Below, piece by piece: positions 1-8,703 of a DNA stretch of 64,000 nucleotides. The notes under the pieces were generated by a model that did not search any database, was not told the DNA's origin, and worked only from the letters and a program-made list of their open reading frames with translations. Source of the stretch: Benzoatithermus flavus (GTDB taxonomy: Bacteria; Pseudomonadota; Alphaproteobacteria; Geminicoccales; Geminicoccaceae); NCBI RefSeq assembly GCF_037908215.1, contig NZ_JBBLZC010000003.1, positions 1-64,000 of the forward strand. The letters run 5' to 3'. Positions within the stretch are counted from its first letter, which is position 1, and every line of letters starts with the position of its first letter. The position numbers and the translations under genes were made by a program.

Positions 1-79
1 GGTGGTGGCGAAGGCGTCGGGCTGCAGCCAGCTCATCACCAGGCAGATCGCGACGAGCGCCACCGTGACCCAGAAGGCA
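1..79 (-). pseudogene. Sugar ABC-transporter permease fragment, cut at the window edge and at 80/81
   Basis: Read on the minus strand, these bases give 26 uninterrupted codons starting AFWVTVALVAICLVMSWLQP, one hydrophobic membrane segment. The wording resembles the first transmembrane helix of RbsC-type sugar permeases, which often lie divergent from iolD in inositol clusters. The codons before AFW would lie beyond position 80, but from 81 onward the sequence is iolD on the other strand. The permease has therefore lost its start here, and the rest continues off the left edge. The family call rests on one helix and is tentative. Confidence 0.45.
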
Positions 80-80
80 G

Positions 81-1531
81 GTCGAGCACTTCGGCGACCC
101 GACCATCAACGTCAACGACGCCTTCAAGGCGGTGACGCGCTACTGGGATCGCATCGTCCATCCCGAGCAGATCTTGTCCTCCTTGCCCCAGGCCGTGGCC
201 ACCATGCTCGATCCGGGGGATTGTGGCCCGGCGTTCATCGCCCTGCCACAGGACGTGCAGGGAATGGCCTGGGACTATCCGGCAGCATTCTTCGAGCCGA
301 TGCTGCATGCCGTGCCGCGGCCGCGCGCCGATCGCGACCGACTCGATGGGGCGGTGAGGCTGCTCGAGGCGGCGCAGCGGCCGCTCATCGTCTCTGGTGG
401 TGGGGTGCGCTATTCTCCGGTGCTGAGGATACCCTTGCCGCCTTCGCCGCCGAGCACGGCATCCCGGTGGCCGAGACGATCGCCGGCAAGGGTGCGATGA
501 CGCACGATCACCCGGCGCATGTCGGACCCATCGGCATTCTGGGATCCAGCTCCGCGAACGCGCTGGCGGCCGAGGCCGACGTCATCGTCGCCGTCGGCAC
601 CCGGCTCATGGACTTCGTGACCGGCTCGTGGACCTGCTTTGCCCCGGACGCGAAGTTCATCTCGATCAACGCCGCGCGCTGGGACGCGACCAAGCACAAG
701 GCGCTGGCGATCGTCGGCGACGCCAGGGAGACGATCGACGAGCTGGCCGGCCGGCTCGCCGGCTGGCGGGCGCCGAGCGCCTGGATGGAGAGGGGGCGGG
801 CCCTGTTCGCCGCGTGGAACGCGAAGCTCGACGAGCTGCAGCGCCCGACCAACGCGCCCGTGCCCACCTATGCCCAGGTGGTCGGTGTCGTGAACGCGAA
901 GGCGGGCGAGCGCGACTACCTGATCACGGCGGCCGGGGGCCTTCCCGGCGAGCTGGTGAAGAACTGGCGCGTCAAGCAGCCCAACACCTTCGACTGCGAG
1001 TTCGGCTTCTCGTGCATGGGCTACGAGATCGCCGCCGGCTGGGGGAAGGCGATGGCCGACCCGAGCCGCACGCCGATCGTGATGGTCGGCGACGGCACCT
1101 ACATGATGATGAATTCGGACATCTACTCGTCGGTCCTCGCCGGTCACAAGATGATCGTCATCGTCTGCGACAACGGTGGCTACGCGGTCATCAACCGGCT
1201 GCAGAACGCCAAGGGTACCCCTTCGTTCAACAACCTGATCCGGGACTGCCGGGTCAAGGAGCCGTTCGCGGTCGACTTCGCCAAGAACGCCGAATCCATG
1301 GGCGCGCTTACCCGCCATGTCGAAAGCCTGGCCGAGCTGGGCGAGGCGCTCGACTGGGCAAAGACGACGGACCGCACGACGGTGATCTCGATCGTCTCCG
1401 ACGCCTTCACCTGGTCGCCGGGCGATGCGTGGTGGGACGTGGGCGTGCCGGAGGTCAGCGCGCGCGAGAGCGTCCGGGCAGCCTACGAGGCCCAGCGGCA
1501 GGGCCGCGCGAAGCAGCGGGTCGGGGTCTAA
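81..1531 (+). pseudogene. iolD: iolD remnant: 3D-trihydroxycyclohexane-1,2-dione hydrolase, 5'-truncated and frameshifted
   Basis: IolD is a thiamine-diphosphate enzyme that opens the ring in myo-inositol catabolism. The recognisable protein begins at 81 (VEHFGDPTINVNDAF), which is roughly residue 115 of the usual ~620-residue enzyme. The pyrimidine-binding part of the ThDP fold is therefore missing. Bases 81-413 read in one frame up to GGGVRYS. From about 416 the protein resumes in a second frame as SGAEDTLAAFAAEHG. An apparent 2-nt duplication (tc) near 414-417 explains the shift. The C-terminal ThDP domain is intact and includes VMVGDGTYMMMNSDIYSS and the NGGYAVINRLQ segment. iolE follows 47 bp downstream. 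As sequenced, no full IolD can be made. Either a real deletion or an assembly join at 80/81 could account for the loss. Confidence 0.85.
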
Positions 1532-1578
1532 ACGGCAGCCTTGCACCCATCGTGAGCGCGGATTTCTCGGAGAGAACG

Positions 1579-2484
1579 ATGAAAGCGAAACTGGGCATAG
1601 CACCGATCGCGTGGTCCAACGACGACCTGCCGGAGCTGGGCGGCGAGACCACGCTCGAGACCTGTCTGAAGGAGGCCGCCGCGGCTGGCTTCTCCGGTGT
1701 CGAGACCGGCGGCAAGTTCCCCAAGACCGCAGTCGAGCTCGGGCCGATCCTAAAGGCGCACGGGCTCGAGCTCGCCTCGGGCTGGTACTCCGGCACCGTG
1801 CTCGATGCGCCCGACGACCTCGCCGCGGAGAAGGCCAAGGTCGCGGGCCAGCTCGCCCTGTTCCGTGAGCTGGGTGCCGCCTGCCTCGCCTACGGCGAGA
1901 CCGCGGGCACCATCCAGAACCAGCGGAACGCGCCGCTCGCCACCCGCCGCCGGCTGTCGGAGGACGAGATCAAGGCTTACGGCCGCCGCCTGACCCGCTT
2001 CGCCGAGCACTGTGCGGAAGCCGGCGTGCCGCTCGCGTTCCACCACCACATGGCGACCGCGATCGAGACCGAGCAGGATCTCGACCTCCTCATGCAGCAC
2101 ACCGGCGCGGCCGTGGGCCTGCTCTACGATGCCGGCCATCTCCGCTTTGCCGGCGGCGACGTGCTGGGCGTGATCGAGAAGCACGGGCGACGCATCGTCC
2201 ACGTCCACGCCAAGGACGTGCGCGGGGCTGTCATCGAGGGGCTCGACCGCAGCCGACAGTCCTTCCTCGACGCCGTGCTCTTGGGCGCCTTCACCGTCCC
2301 GGGCGACGGCTCGATCGACTTCATGGCCGTGGTGCAACGCCTGGCCGATGTCGGCTACGAGGGCTGGTTCGTGGTCGAGGCCGAGCAGGATCCGGCCAAG
2401 GCGCCCCCGGCCGAGTATGCGAGGATCGGCCACCGCGCCCTTACCGCTGCCCTCGCCAACGCCGGCTATCGCGTCGAAGGATGA
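1579..2484 (+). CDS. iolE: Myo-inosose-2 dehydratase (IolE)
   Basis: The 301-residue protein is a TIM-barrel enzyme of the xylose-isomerase-like/AP-endonuclease-2 superfamily. It dehydrates scyllo-inosose (2-keto-myo-inositol) to the dione that IolD hydrolyses. It opens with KAKLGIAPIAWSNDDLPELG, typical of IolE. It carries the expected metal- and substrate-binding stretches FHHHMATAIETEQD, LYDAGHLRFAGGD, HVHAKDVR and VVEAEQDP, and its length is normal. The ATG at 1579 follows an AGAGA-type ribosome site. The stop overlaps the start of the next gene in an ATGA, so the two are translationally coupled. Because the neighbouring iolD is broken, IolE may now lack its pathway partner unless another copy exists elsewhere. 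Confidence 0.93.
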   Translation: MKAKLGIAPIAWSNDDLPELGGETTLETCLKEAAAAGFSGVETGGKFPKTAVELGPILKAHGLELASGWYSGTVLDAPDDLAAEKAKVAGQLALFRELGAACLAYGETAGTIQNQRNAPLATRRRLSEDEIKAYGRRLTRFAEHCAEAGVPLAFHHHMATAIETEQDLDLLMQHTGAAVGLLYDAGHLRFAGGDVLGVIEKHGRRIVHVHAKDVRGAVIEGLDRSRQSFLDAVLLGAFTVPGDGSIDFMAVVQRLADVGYEGWFVVEAEQDPAKAPPAEYARIGHRALTAALANAGYRVEG

Positions 2485-3299
2485 CCGTCATGGCGCAGCT
2501 CGAGGAGAAGATCGCCGTCGTCACCGGCGGCACGCAGGGGTTGGGGGCGACGATCGCCCGGCTGTTCGCCGAGCGCGGTGCCGCAGGCATCGTCATCTGT
2601 GGCCGCTCCCGCGAAAAAGGCGAAGCCAAGGCATGGGAGATCCAGAACGCGACCGGCGTCAAGGTGGTGTTCGTCCCGGCCGACCTCGGCAGAGTCGAGG
2701 ACTGCCGTGCCGTCATCGCCAAGGCGGATGAAGTGTTCGGGCGCGTCGACGCCCTGGTCAACGCCGCCGCGATCACGGATCGCGGCACCATCCTCGACAC
2801 CTCGCCCGAGCTGTTCGACGCGATGTTCGCCGTCAACGTGCGCGGCCCGTTCTTCCTGATGCAGGACGCGATCAAGCTCATGCGCCGGGACAAGGTCGAG
2901 GGGACCATCGTCAGCATCTGCTCGATGTCGAGCAAGGCGGGGCAGCCCTTCATCGCGGCCTACTGCGCCTCTAAGGCCGCTCTTGCGACGCTGACCCAGA
3001 ACACCGCCTATGCCGTTCTGCGTAACCACATCCGGGTCAACGGCCTGAACATCGGCTGGATGGCGAGCGAGGGCGAGGATCGTATCCAGAGGGAGTATCA
3101 CGGCGCCGACCCGAACTGGCTCGCCGAGGCGGCCGCCCGGCAGCCGTTCGGCCGTCTCGTCGACCCCCACGAGGTCGCGCGCGCCGTGGCCTTTCTGTCG
3201 AGCGACGAGTCGGGCCTGATGACCGGGTCCATGGTGAACTACGACCAGTCGATCTGGGGCGCCTACGACGTGCCACCCCAGCCGGCAGCGCCCCTTTGA
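2481..3299 (+). CDS. SDR-family NAD(P)-dependent oxidoreductase of the inositol cluster
   Basis: This 272-residue classical short-chain dehydrogenase has the Rossmann motif TGGTQGLG at residues 15-22, NAAA around 94-97, a serine near 148-150 and the catalytic pair Tyr161/Lys165 (YCASK). The C-terminus reads SSDESGLMTGSMVNYDQSIWG, as in SDRs that act on sugars and polyols. Its start overlaps the iolE stop by 4 bp, so it belongs to the same transcript. That suggests oxidation or reduction of an inositol-derived or related polyol. The substrate cannot be read from the sequence. A second in-frame ATG at 2490 is an alternative start. Confidence 0.88.
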   Translation: MTVMAQLEEKIAVVTGGTQGLGATIARLFAERGAAGIVICGRSREKGEAKAWEIQNATGVKVVFVPADLGRVEDCRAVIAKADEVFGRVDALVNAAAITDRGTILDTSPELFDAMFAVNVRGPFFLMQDAIKLMRRDKVEGTIVSICSMSSKAGQPFIAAYCASKAALATLTQNTAYAVLRNHIRVNGLNIGWMASEGEDRIQREYHGADPNWLAEAAARQPFGRLVDPHEVARAVAFLSSDESGLMTGSMVNYDQSIWGAYDVPPQPAAPL

Positions 3300-3394
3300 G
3301 CCCCGGCGACCCGCCTGCCAAGCATCTTCGGCCGCAGATGGGCTGCCCCCTCAACCACGATCATGCTCTGTACCCAAGCTGGGAATCGGGTTCG

Positions 3395-3624
3395 ATGTAC
3401 GAGGATTCCGGCCCGTTCATCGATGGCAGCTGGCGCAGCCATGGCGGCCATGGCACGCCGGCTTATGCCGCCAAGGCGGTGGGCTGGGGGGGGGCGACCT
3501 CGTCACCATCTCCAACGACGTGCGCCTCCTCGCCGGGGCGGCGCAGGCGAGCATCGCGGCGGCGCGCAAGCTGATCCGCGAGCAGCCGGCGGCCCCCGCC
3601 CCGACCGCCACGGGAGGCTACTGA
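3395..3624 (+). pseudogene. Gene scraps: aldehyde-dehydrogenase N-terminus and an unidentified C-terminus
   Basis: From the ATG at 3395 the frame reads MYEDSGPFIDGSWRSHGG, which matches the first residues of NAD-dependent aldehyde dehydrogenases. The resemblance ends within about 30 codons. After a long G run near 3488-3494 a different frame (3493-3624) gives GDLVTISNDVRLLAGAAQAS and runs to a stop. That second piece looks like the tail of another protein I do not recognise. An ATG follows its stop at once, but the IS at 3641 interrupts that next gene after five codons. The stretch marks a recombination scar between the inositol cluster and the insertion sequences. Confidence 0.45.
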
Positions 3625-3657
3625 GATGCCGCACGTCCTAGGGCGTGTCTGCAAAGC

Positions 3658-4320
3658 TTATAGCCACAGCAGGATCATGCCGATGGTGAGCATGGCCAAG
3701 TCGTTGACCGCTCGCTTCTCGTAGCGGGTCGCACTACGTCGGAACTGCTTCAAACGGTCGATCAGCCGTTCGATCCGGTTGCGCTCGCGATAGGCTGCGG
3801 GTCGAACCGACGCTGCCGCTGCTGCTTGCGCTTGCTCGGGATCACCCGGCCGATGCCGCGGCGGCGCAGACGGTGCCGAGCGATGGGGCTGCTGTAACCC
3901 TTGTCGCCGGCCACCCGCCGCGGGCGCAGCCGCACCCGGCCCCGACCTGGACGGCGGATGGCGCCCTGGTCGAGCAGCGCGTCCAGCGCTATCTGCTCGT
4001 GGCGCTCGCCACCGGTCAGCACCGCGGTGATCGGCTTGCCGCCACCTTCGGCGCGCAGATGGATCTTGGTCGGGCAGCCGCCTTGCGAACGGCCCGGCAC
4101 CTCACCCCCGATCGCGCCGGTCCGGCGGGCGCCGGCGGCGTGCCGATCGGCGCGGACGATGGTGGCATCCACAAAGTGCAGGCCCCAGTCGACCGCACCC
4201 CTCGCATCGGCCGCGGCCTGCAGCGCGGCCAGGATCCGCTCCCAGATCGCGGCCGCGCGCCAGCGATGGAACCGGCTCGACACGGTGCCGACCGGGCCAG
4301 AGCGCGCCGGCGGCCAAGGG
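3658..4320 (-). pseudogene. IS5-family transposase, broken (left element)
   Basis: Minus-strand reading gives FHRWRAAAIWERILAALQ, then VDATIVRADRHAAGARRTG, GGCPTKIHLRAEGGGKPI, the strand containing VAGDKGYSS, and finally RNRIERLIDRLKQFRRSATRYEKRA up to GMILLWL and a stop. These are the DDE-domain landmarks of IS5-family transposases. The DxTIV strand, the D before KGYSS and the E of NRIERL are in place. A frameshift near 3795 separates the last part (AYRERNRIE) from the preceding frame, and the N-terminal ~100 residues are absent. The element cannot make an active transposase by itself. Confidence 0.8.
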
Positions 4321-4337
4321 GATGGGCTCGGGCCATC

Positions 4338-4736
4338 GGCCGCTCGCGCGGCGGCCTTTCCACCGCTGCACGTCGCGGTCGATGCGCTCGGCAACCCTTT
4401 GCGCCTTCGGCTGAGCCCCGGCCAACGGCATGAGATGAGGCCGAGGCCCTCGTCGACGGCTTCGCCGCGCGGTGGGTGATCGCCGGTACCGCCTTCGATG
4501 CCGACCGCTTCCGGACGGCGCTCGAAGACCAGGGCAGCACGGCGGTGATCCCCTGCCACCGGTCGCGGGCGCGCGCGATCCCCTACGATCCCGACCCGTA
4601 CGAGGAGCACCATCTGGCCGAGTGCTTTTTCAACGGGATCGAGCAGTTCCGCCGCATCGCCACCCGCTACGAGAAGACCGCCGCCAACTTCCTCGCCACG
4701 GCCCACCTCGCCGCCGCTATGGTCTGGCTGCGGTAA
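4338..4736 (+). pseudogene. IS5-family transposase C-terminal half, two frameshifts (right element)
   Basis: Plus-strand reading gives GRSRGGLS, then in a second frame HVAVDALGNPLRLRLSPGQRHE. In the first frame again it gives EALVDGFAARWVIAGTAFDADRF and continues to NGIEQFRRIATRYEKTAANF and MVWLR, followed by a stop. This is the second half of a DDE transposase from a different IS5 subgroup than its neighbour. Two reading-frame changes and loss of the first half make it inactive. The terminal repeat follows directly at 4736-4750. Confidence 0.75.
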
Positions 4737-4954
4737 ATGTCCACAGAGCCTGGCAGGAGCAGGGCGCCGAGGATCACCAGCGCCAGGCCCGGCCAGTTCG
4801 CCGCGAGCCCGAAGCCCGCCGCCGGCTTCTCGGGCTCCAGCGTGGCACCCGCCGGTGTCCGCCTCTCGCTGAGCCGCCCGCGCCAGATCGGCTGGGCCGC
4901 CATGTAGAGCACCCCGCCCACGACCAGCAGCGCACCGAGCACGATCGCCAGCAT
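4667..4954 (-). CDS. Small two-helix membrane protein, 3' end replaced by IS sequence
   Basis: The protein begins MLAIVLGALLVVGGVLYMAAQ, a membrane helix. A polar stretch with PEKPAAG follows, then a second helix, WPGLALVILGALLLPGS. The last ~28 codons (from about VDIYRS) lie inside the adjacent insertion sequence, which ends at 4750. The original C-terminus has therefore been exchanged for IS-encoded residues. About 95 residues are encoded as it stands. No family is recognised. The DUF808 gene upstream (5062-6033) has the same direction and could be cotranscribed. Confidence 0.6.
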   Translation of the reverse strand: MLAIVLGALLVVGGVLYMAAQPIWRGRLSERRTPAGATLEPEKPAAGFGLAANWPGLALVILGALLLPGSVDIYRSQTIAAARWAVARKLAAVFS

Positions 4955-5061
4955 GTCCGCGCTCCCTTCGCTTCTCGGCCATCCTCCCGCAGGACCGGAG
5001 ACGCCACTGTGCTCCGGCAATCCCGCCAAGGCCAGAGCCGAAGAAGGCTCCGGGCGTCCAA

Positions 5062-6033
5062 TCACCCGGCTGCTCGGCCCCGCACCTTCTGCCAGACCGG
5101 CTCGGCCACGCGCCGGACCAGCGGGATGAGGGCGGCGCCCAGCAGGAGGCCGAACAGCCCCGCGGCGGCCGCGCTCACCAGCCATGCGATGGCACCGGCG
5201 AGAGCCGGAAGCGCGTGGGCCGCGGCCGCGGTCGCGGCGTGGATGGCGTGGCCGAGTGCAGTGTGACCGAAGGCCTCGAGGCCGTGGACGATGATGCCGC
5301 CGCCCACCCACAGCATGGCGGCGGTGCCCAGGATCCCCAGGCCCTCAAGGAGGCCGGGCATGAGGCGTACGATCCGGCAGCCGAGCGTGCGGAGCGCGGG
5401 CCGGTGGCTGCGGCTGAGGGCGAGGCCGGCGTCGTCGGCCTTCACGATCAGCGCCACCACCCCGTAGACTCCGGCCGTGATGCCAATACCGACCACGGCC
5501 AGAACGAAGATCCGGGTCCAGAACGAGGCCTCCGTCACCTCGGCCAGGGCGAGCGCCATGATCTCGGCCGAGAGGATGAGATCGGTCCGGACGGCGCCCT
5601 TGACTTTCTGGTTCTCGAGCTCCTCGGCGCTCCGCGCCATCGGCGCGCCACCCGCCGCGTGCGTCTCGTTGTCATGTGGATGGATCGCTTCCCAGACCTT
5701 CTCCGCGCCCTCGTAGCAGAGATAGGCGCCGCCCAGCATGAGGAGCGGCGTGATCACCCAAGGTGCGATGAAGCTGAGGAGCAGGGCGCCGGGCAGGAGG
5801 ATGACGAGCTTGTTCTTGAGCGAGCCCAGCGCGATCTTGCCGATGATGGGCAGCTCGCGCTCGGCGGCGAGGCCGACCACGTAGCGCGGGGTCACGGCGG
5901 TATCGTCGATGACGACGCCCGCGGCCTTGGCGCTGGCCCGCGTCGCCTGCGCCGTGGCGTCGTCGAGCGACGCCGCTGCGAGCTTGGCCAGCCCCACCAC
6001 GTCGTCGAGCAGCGCGATCAGTCCCGTGCTCAC
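5062..6033 (-). CDS. DUF808 (YedI-type) inner-membrane protein
   Basis: This 323-residue protein matches the DUF808 family: MSTGLIALLDDVVGLAKLAA at the N-terminus, then DDTAVTPRYVVG and the LPIIGKIALGSLKNK segment. Several hydrophobic helices follow (around residues 75-105, 165-205, 225-255 and 265-305). The central GGAYLCYEGAEKVWE and a soluble loop containing KVKGAVRTDLILSAEIMALAL are family hallmarks. Length is normal. The family has no established biochemical role. Homologues are integral membrane proteins of proteobacteria. Nothing nearby points to a pathway. Confidence 0.9.
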   Translation of the reverse strand: MSTGLIALLDDVVGLAKLAAASLDDATAQATRASAKAAGVVIDDTAVTPRYVVGLAAERELPIIGKIALGSLKNKLVILLPGALLLSFIAPWVITPLLMLGGAYLCYEGAEKVWEAIHPHDNETHAAGGAPMARSAEELENQKVKGAVRTDLILSAEIMALALAEVTEASFWTRIFVLAVVGIGITAGVYGVVALIVKADDAGLALSRSHRPALRTLGCRIVRLMPGLLEGLGILGTAAMLWVGGGIIVHGLEAFGHTALGHAIHAATAAAAHALPALAGAIAWLVSAAAAGLFGLLLGAALIPLVRRVAEPVWQKVRGRAAG

Positions 6034-6263
6034 CGGTGTCCCCTTGCTCGTTCCTGTGAACCCGACGGGCGGGAGACCCGCCGATCCCTGTTAACGATCG
6101 AGCGGCGGGTTCGTTCTGCCCACACCTGTGCCGACCCGACCGCTTGCGCCGCCCATGCCGGCTGCCCGGGCAAGCACGGCCCACCTAGCCTGAACGCCAC
6201 GAAGAGAGTCGATTTCGCATGGATGCCCCCCGAAGTCCACGAACGGCCTGCTCGGTGGTCTCG

Positions 6264-6404
6264 ATCCGGCAGGAACGCCCGATTCAGCGCCTGCTCCCGT
6301 GTCCAGGGACAGGCCTCGGGGAACGTGCCCGGCGGCAGGCCGGTCTCGTCGGCGGCATCCTCGCGGGTATCCGCCCAGGCTTCTGGCTGCATTCCCGGCA
6401 GGCG
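6264..6404 (-). pseudogene. DUF29 C-terminal remnant
   Basis: The minus strand reads RLPGMQPEAWADTRED, then AADETGLPPGTFPEACPW and TREQALNRAFLPD. This closely follows the C-terminal signature of DUF29 proteins (tandem alpha-helical proteins, abundant in cyanobacteria and alphaproteobacteria). The N-terminal two thirds expected upstream cannot be found in any frame, and no stop follows where the family normally ends. I treat it as a decayed scrap. The flanking bases 6034-6263 and 6405-6701 hold nothing else that I can support. Confidence 0.55.
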
Positions 6405-6701
6405 CGCGCGGCTTCGGCACCGGATTCCTGCGCAGGAGGCGTGGCATCTGCTTGCGCTGCTCGCGGGTGTCGGCATGGGCGGATTCTGGCCCGGCCGGCC
6501 TATCCTGTGCACGGGCTCGGGCCGCCGCGACCTTGCCGCCTCCGGCCGCTTGTGGCTCGGTATGTTCTAGGATAATATTCCAGATCAGCCGGCCGATAGC
6601 GTCAGGCGGGGATACGCGTGCGATGCAAACGAAATTGCACGAACGATTTCAGAAAGTCTTTGTAGAGCAAAGGTTAACACGAAACGTGTTGACGCCTTCC
6701 A
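6405..6701. other. Apparently non-coding stretch after rhaQ
   Basis: Open frames here have the arginine- and proline-rich composition of antisense or out-of-frame GC-rich DNA and match no family. A locally AT-rich patch (about 6565-6700) lies just beyond the rhaQ stop. It may hold the end of the rha transcript, but I see no clean hairpin followed by a T run. Confidence 0.4.
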
Positions 6702-7703
6702 CTACCCCTCCACGCCCTTCCGGCGCTGCAGGAGGTTGGTGATCAGGATCGAGAGGATCAGGACCGTGCCGATCACGACGATGGTGGCGTCACCCTTCAC
6801 GCCGGTGAGCGCCAGGCCGTTCTTGAGGAGCTGGATCAGGACGACGCCCAAGACCGTGCCCCAGATCGTGCCGACGCCGCCGAAGATCGAGGTGCCGCCC
6901 AAGACCACGGCCGCGATCACGTCGAGCTCGATGCCGCTGCCCATGTCCGAGCGCGTGGTGCTGACCCGGCTCACGAAGATGCAGGCGGCGAGTGCCGCGA
7001 CGAAGCCGGAGAGCGCGTAGATGGCGAGCTTGATGCCATCCACCGGGATGCCCGAGAAGCGGGCCGCGGTCTCGTTGTGGCCGATGGCGTAGAGCGAGCG
7101 GCCGAAGCGCGTGCGGGCGAGGACGATGCCGAAGGCGAGGATGGCGAAGGCGAGGAGCCAGAGCTGGCTCGGCACGCCCAGAAGCTCGCCCTGACCCAGC
7201 GCGAGGAACCAGTCGGGATAGCCGCGGACCGAGCGCGCCTGGCTGATGCCCTCGGCGAGGCCGCGATAGAGGGCGAGCGTGGCGATGGTGGCGATCAGGG
7301 GTGGGACACCCATGCGCGTGACGACGAGCCCGTTGACGAAACCGGCCGCCGTGCCGACGAGAAGAGTGAGGAGGATCGCAAGCTCGAGCGGCAGGCCCAG
7401 GTTCTTCCAGCCATAGCCCAGGAGAATGGCGCACAGGCCCATGATCGAGCCCACCGAGAGGTCGATGCCGCCGGTGACGATGATGAAGGTCATCGGCAAG
7501 GCGATGAGTCCGACCTCGGTTAGGAGGCGGCCCTGGTTCAGCAGGTTCTCCACCGTGAAGAACCGCTCGCTCGTGAGCGCCAGCACGCCGATGACGACGG
7601 TGAGCGCCACGAGCAGGATCAGCTCCTGGCCGATCTCGAGCCTCGGACCTTCCCGCCTCGAGGCGGTCGTGCTGGCAGCGGCTGGCGTGGTCGTGGCGGC
7701 CAT
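6702..7703 (-). CDS. rhaQ: Rhamnose ABC-transporter permease (RhaQ-like)
   Basis: This 333-residue inner-membrane permease of the RbsC/AraH family has about eight to ten hydrophobic helices. It carries the family motif GGIDLSVGSIMGL near residue 100 and the EAA-type loop region RFSGIPVDGIKLAIYALSG. AAVVLGGTSIFGG... is near the C-terminal third. The ATG at 7703 is preceded by AAGGAG at good spacing and lies 10 bp after the stop of the preceding permease gene. It is the last gene of the minus-strand run rhaR-rhaT-rhaP-rhaQ. Assignment to rhamnose rather than another pentose or hexose comes from the divergent rhaD/rhaI genes. Confidence 0.85.
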   Translation of the reverse strand: MAATTTPAAASTTASRREGPRLEIGQELILLVALTVVIGVLALTSERFFTVENLLNQGRLLTEVGLIALPMTFIIVTGGIDLSVGSIMGLCAILLGYGWKNLGLPLELAILLTLLVGTAAGFVNGLVVTRMGVPPLIATIATLALYRGLAEGISQARSVRGYPDWFLALGQGELLGVPSQLWLLAFAILAFGIVLARTRFGRSLYAIGHNETAARFSGIPVDGIKLAIYALSGFVAALAACIFVSRVSTTRSDMGSGIELDVIAAVVLGGTSIFGGVGTIWGTVLGVVLIQLLKNGLALTGVKGDATIVVIGTVLILSILITNLLQRRKGVEG

Positions 7704-7713
7704 GGACGCTCCT

Positions 7714-8703
7714 TCAGCGCACGGCCCGGTGGCGGCGACGGCGCCACAGGTCGGCGAGCACGGTGACGAGGATGAGCACACCCTGGACCGCGCGGATCCA
7801 GTAGGGCGAGACGTTGATGAAGATGAGCGAGCTGCCGATGGCGGCGAGCAGGATGGCGGCCAAGGTCGAGCCCACGACCGTGCCGGTGCCGCCCAGGATG
7901 CTGACCCCGCCCACGACCGCGGCCGTGATGATGGTGAGCTCCAGGCCGGGCGGCACGGTCGACTGGATGACGCTGAGCTGGGTCGCGAACAGGACGGCGG
8001 CGATGCCGACGAAAAGCCCGTGAATCAGGAACACGAGCATGATGGTCCGCCGGCGCGGGATGCCCGAGAGGCGCGCCGCCTCGGGGTTGCCGCCGACGGC
8101 GTAGATCGAGCGGCCCAGCGCCGTGTAGCGCATCCAGAGCGCTGCGGCCGCGGTCAGGGCCAGCATGGCCCAGATGGGAACGGGCACGCCCAGAAGCTCC
8201 ATCTGGGCGAGGCCGTAGCCCTCGGGCAGGTTGCTGATCCAGGCCCCGGCGGTGACGCTGATGAGCCCGCCCTTCAGGATCGAGAGCATGCCGAGCGTCA
8301 CCACGATCGAGGGGATGTTGAGGTAGGCCGTGAGGAAACCCATGAACGAGGTCGCGGCCATGCCGGCGAGGATCGGGACGAGCCAGCTCGCCCAGACCGG
8401 CCAGCCCGCGACCGCGATCGAGCCCGAAAGCGTCGCGAGCACGCCGATGAGCGAGCCCACCGCCACGTCGATGTTGCCCGAGATGATGACGAGCGACATG
8501 CCGATGGCGGCGATCGCGATGTAGGCGTTACCGAGAAAGATGGTCTCGAGATTGCGCTCGGCCAGAAAGCGCGGGTTGATCGCGCCGACCACGGCGAAGA
8601 GGAGGACGAGGGCGAGGAGAAGAAGGGTCTCCTGGCTGCTCAGCCGGCGGAGGAGGCCCGAAAAGGCCGAGGGTCTGCTCCGGGCGAGGGTGGCGCTCGT
8701 CAT
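7714..8703 (-). CDS. rhaP: Rhamnose ABC-transporter permease (RhaP-like)
   Basis: The 329-residue protein is the second RbsC-type permease of the locus, expected to form a heterodimeric channel with RhaQ. Visible marks are the membrane segments TLLLLALVLLFAVVGAINP and YIAIAAIGMSLVIISGNIDV. The latter is the GxIDxSVGS motif in the variant form SGNIDVAVGSL. The SIYAVGGNPEAARLSGI loop near residue 200 contacts the ATPase in this family. Its ATG overlaps the rhaT stop by 4 bp (ATGA), so expression is coupled. The substrate is inferred from the rhaD/rhaI context. Confidence 0.86.
   Translation of the reverse strand: MTSATLARSRPSAFSGLLRRLSSQETLLLLALVLLFAVVGAINPRFLAERNLETIFLGNAYIAIAAIGMSLVIISGNIDVAVGSLIGVLATLSGSIAVAGWPVWASWLVPILAGMAATSFMGFLTAYLNIPSIVVTLGMLSILKGGLISVTAGAWISNLPEGYGLAQMELLGVPVPIWAMLALTAAAALWMRYTALGRSIYAVGGNPEAARLSGIPRRRTIMLVFLIHGLFVGIAAVLFATQLSVIQSTVPPGLELTIITAAVVGGVSILGGTGTVVGSTLAAILLAAIGSSLIFINVSPYWIRAVQGVLILVTVLADLWRRRRHRAVR

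Larger units (their letters stand above)
3641..4750. mobile_element. Two truncated IS5-family elements joined head to head
   Basis: The left edge (gggcgtgtctgcaaa, 3641-3655) looks like an IS5-group terminal repeat and lies directly after a CTA target-like triplet. The right edge (aatgtccacagagcc, 4736-4750) is the end of a different IS5-group element. Neither terminal sequence has its mate within the block, so each element has lost its other end. The minus-strand transposase fills the left part and the plus-strand one the right part. They meet at about 4310-4337. The block cut off a gene whose start lies just before 3641 and the 3' end of the small membrane-protein gene on its right. Confidence 0.75.

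Noticed and set aside
3762..4982. 406-codon minus-strand frame through the IS block
   Set aside because: It crosses three unrelated segments. Only the part in frame with the left transposase is meaningful. The first ~200 codons are antisense to the second transposase.
6219..6575. 118-codon plus-strand frame downstream of the DUF808 gene
   Set aside because: Out-of-frame composition. The DUF29 signature lies on the opposite strand in the same bases.
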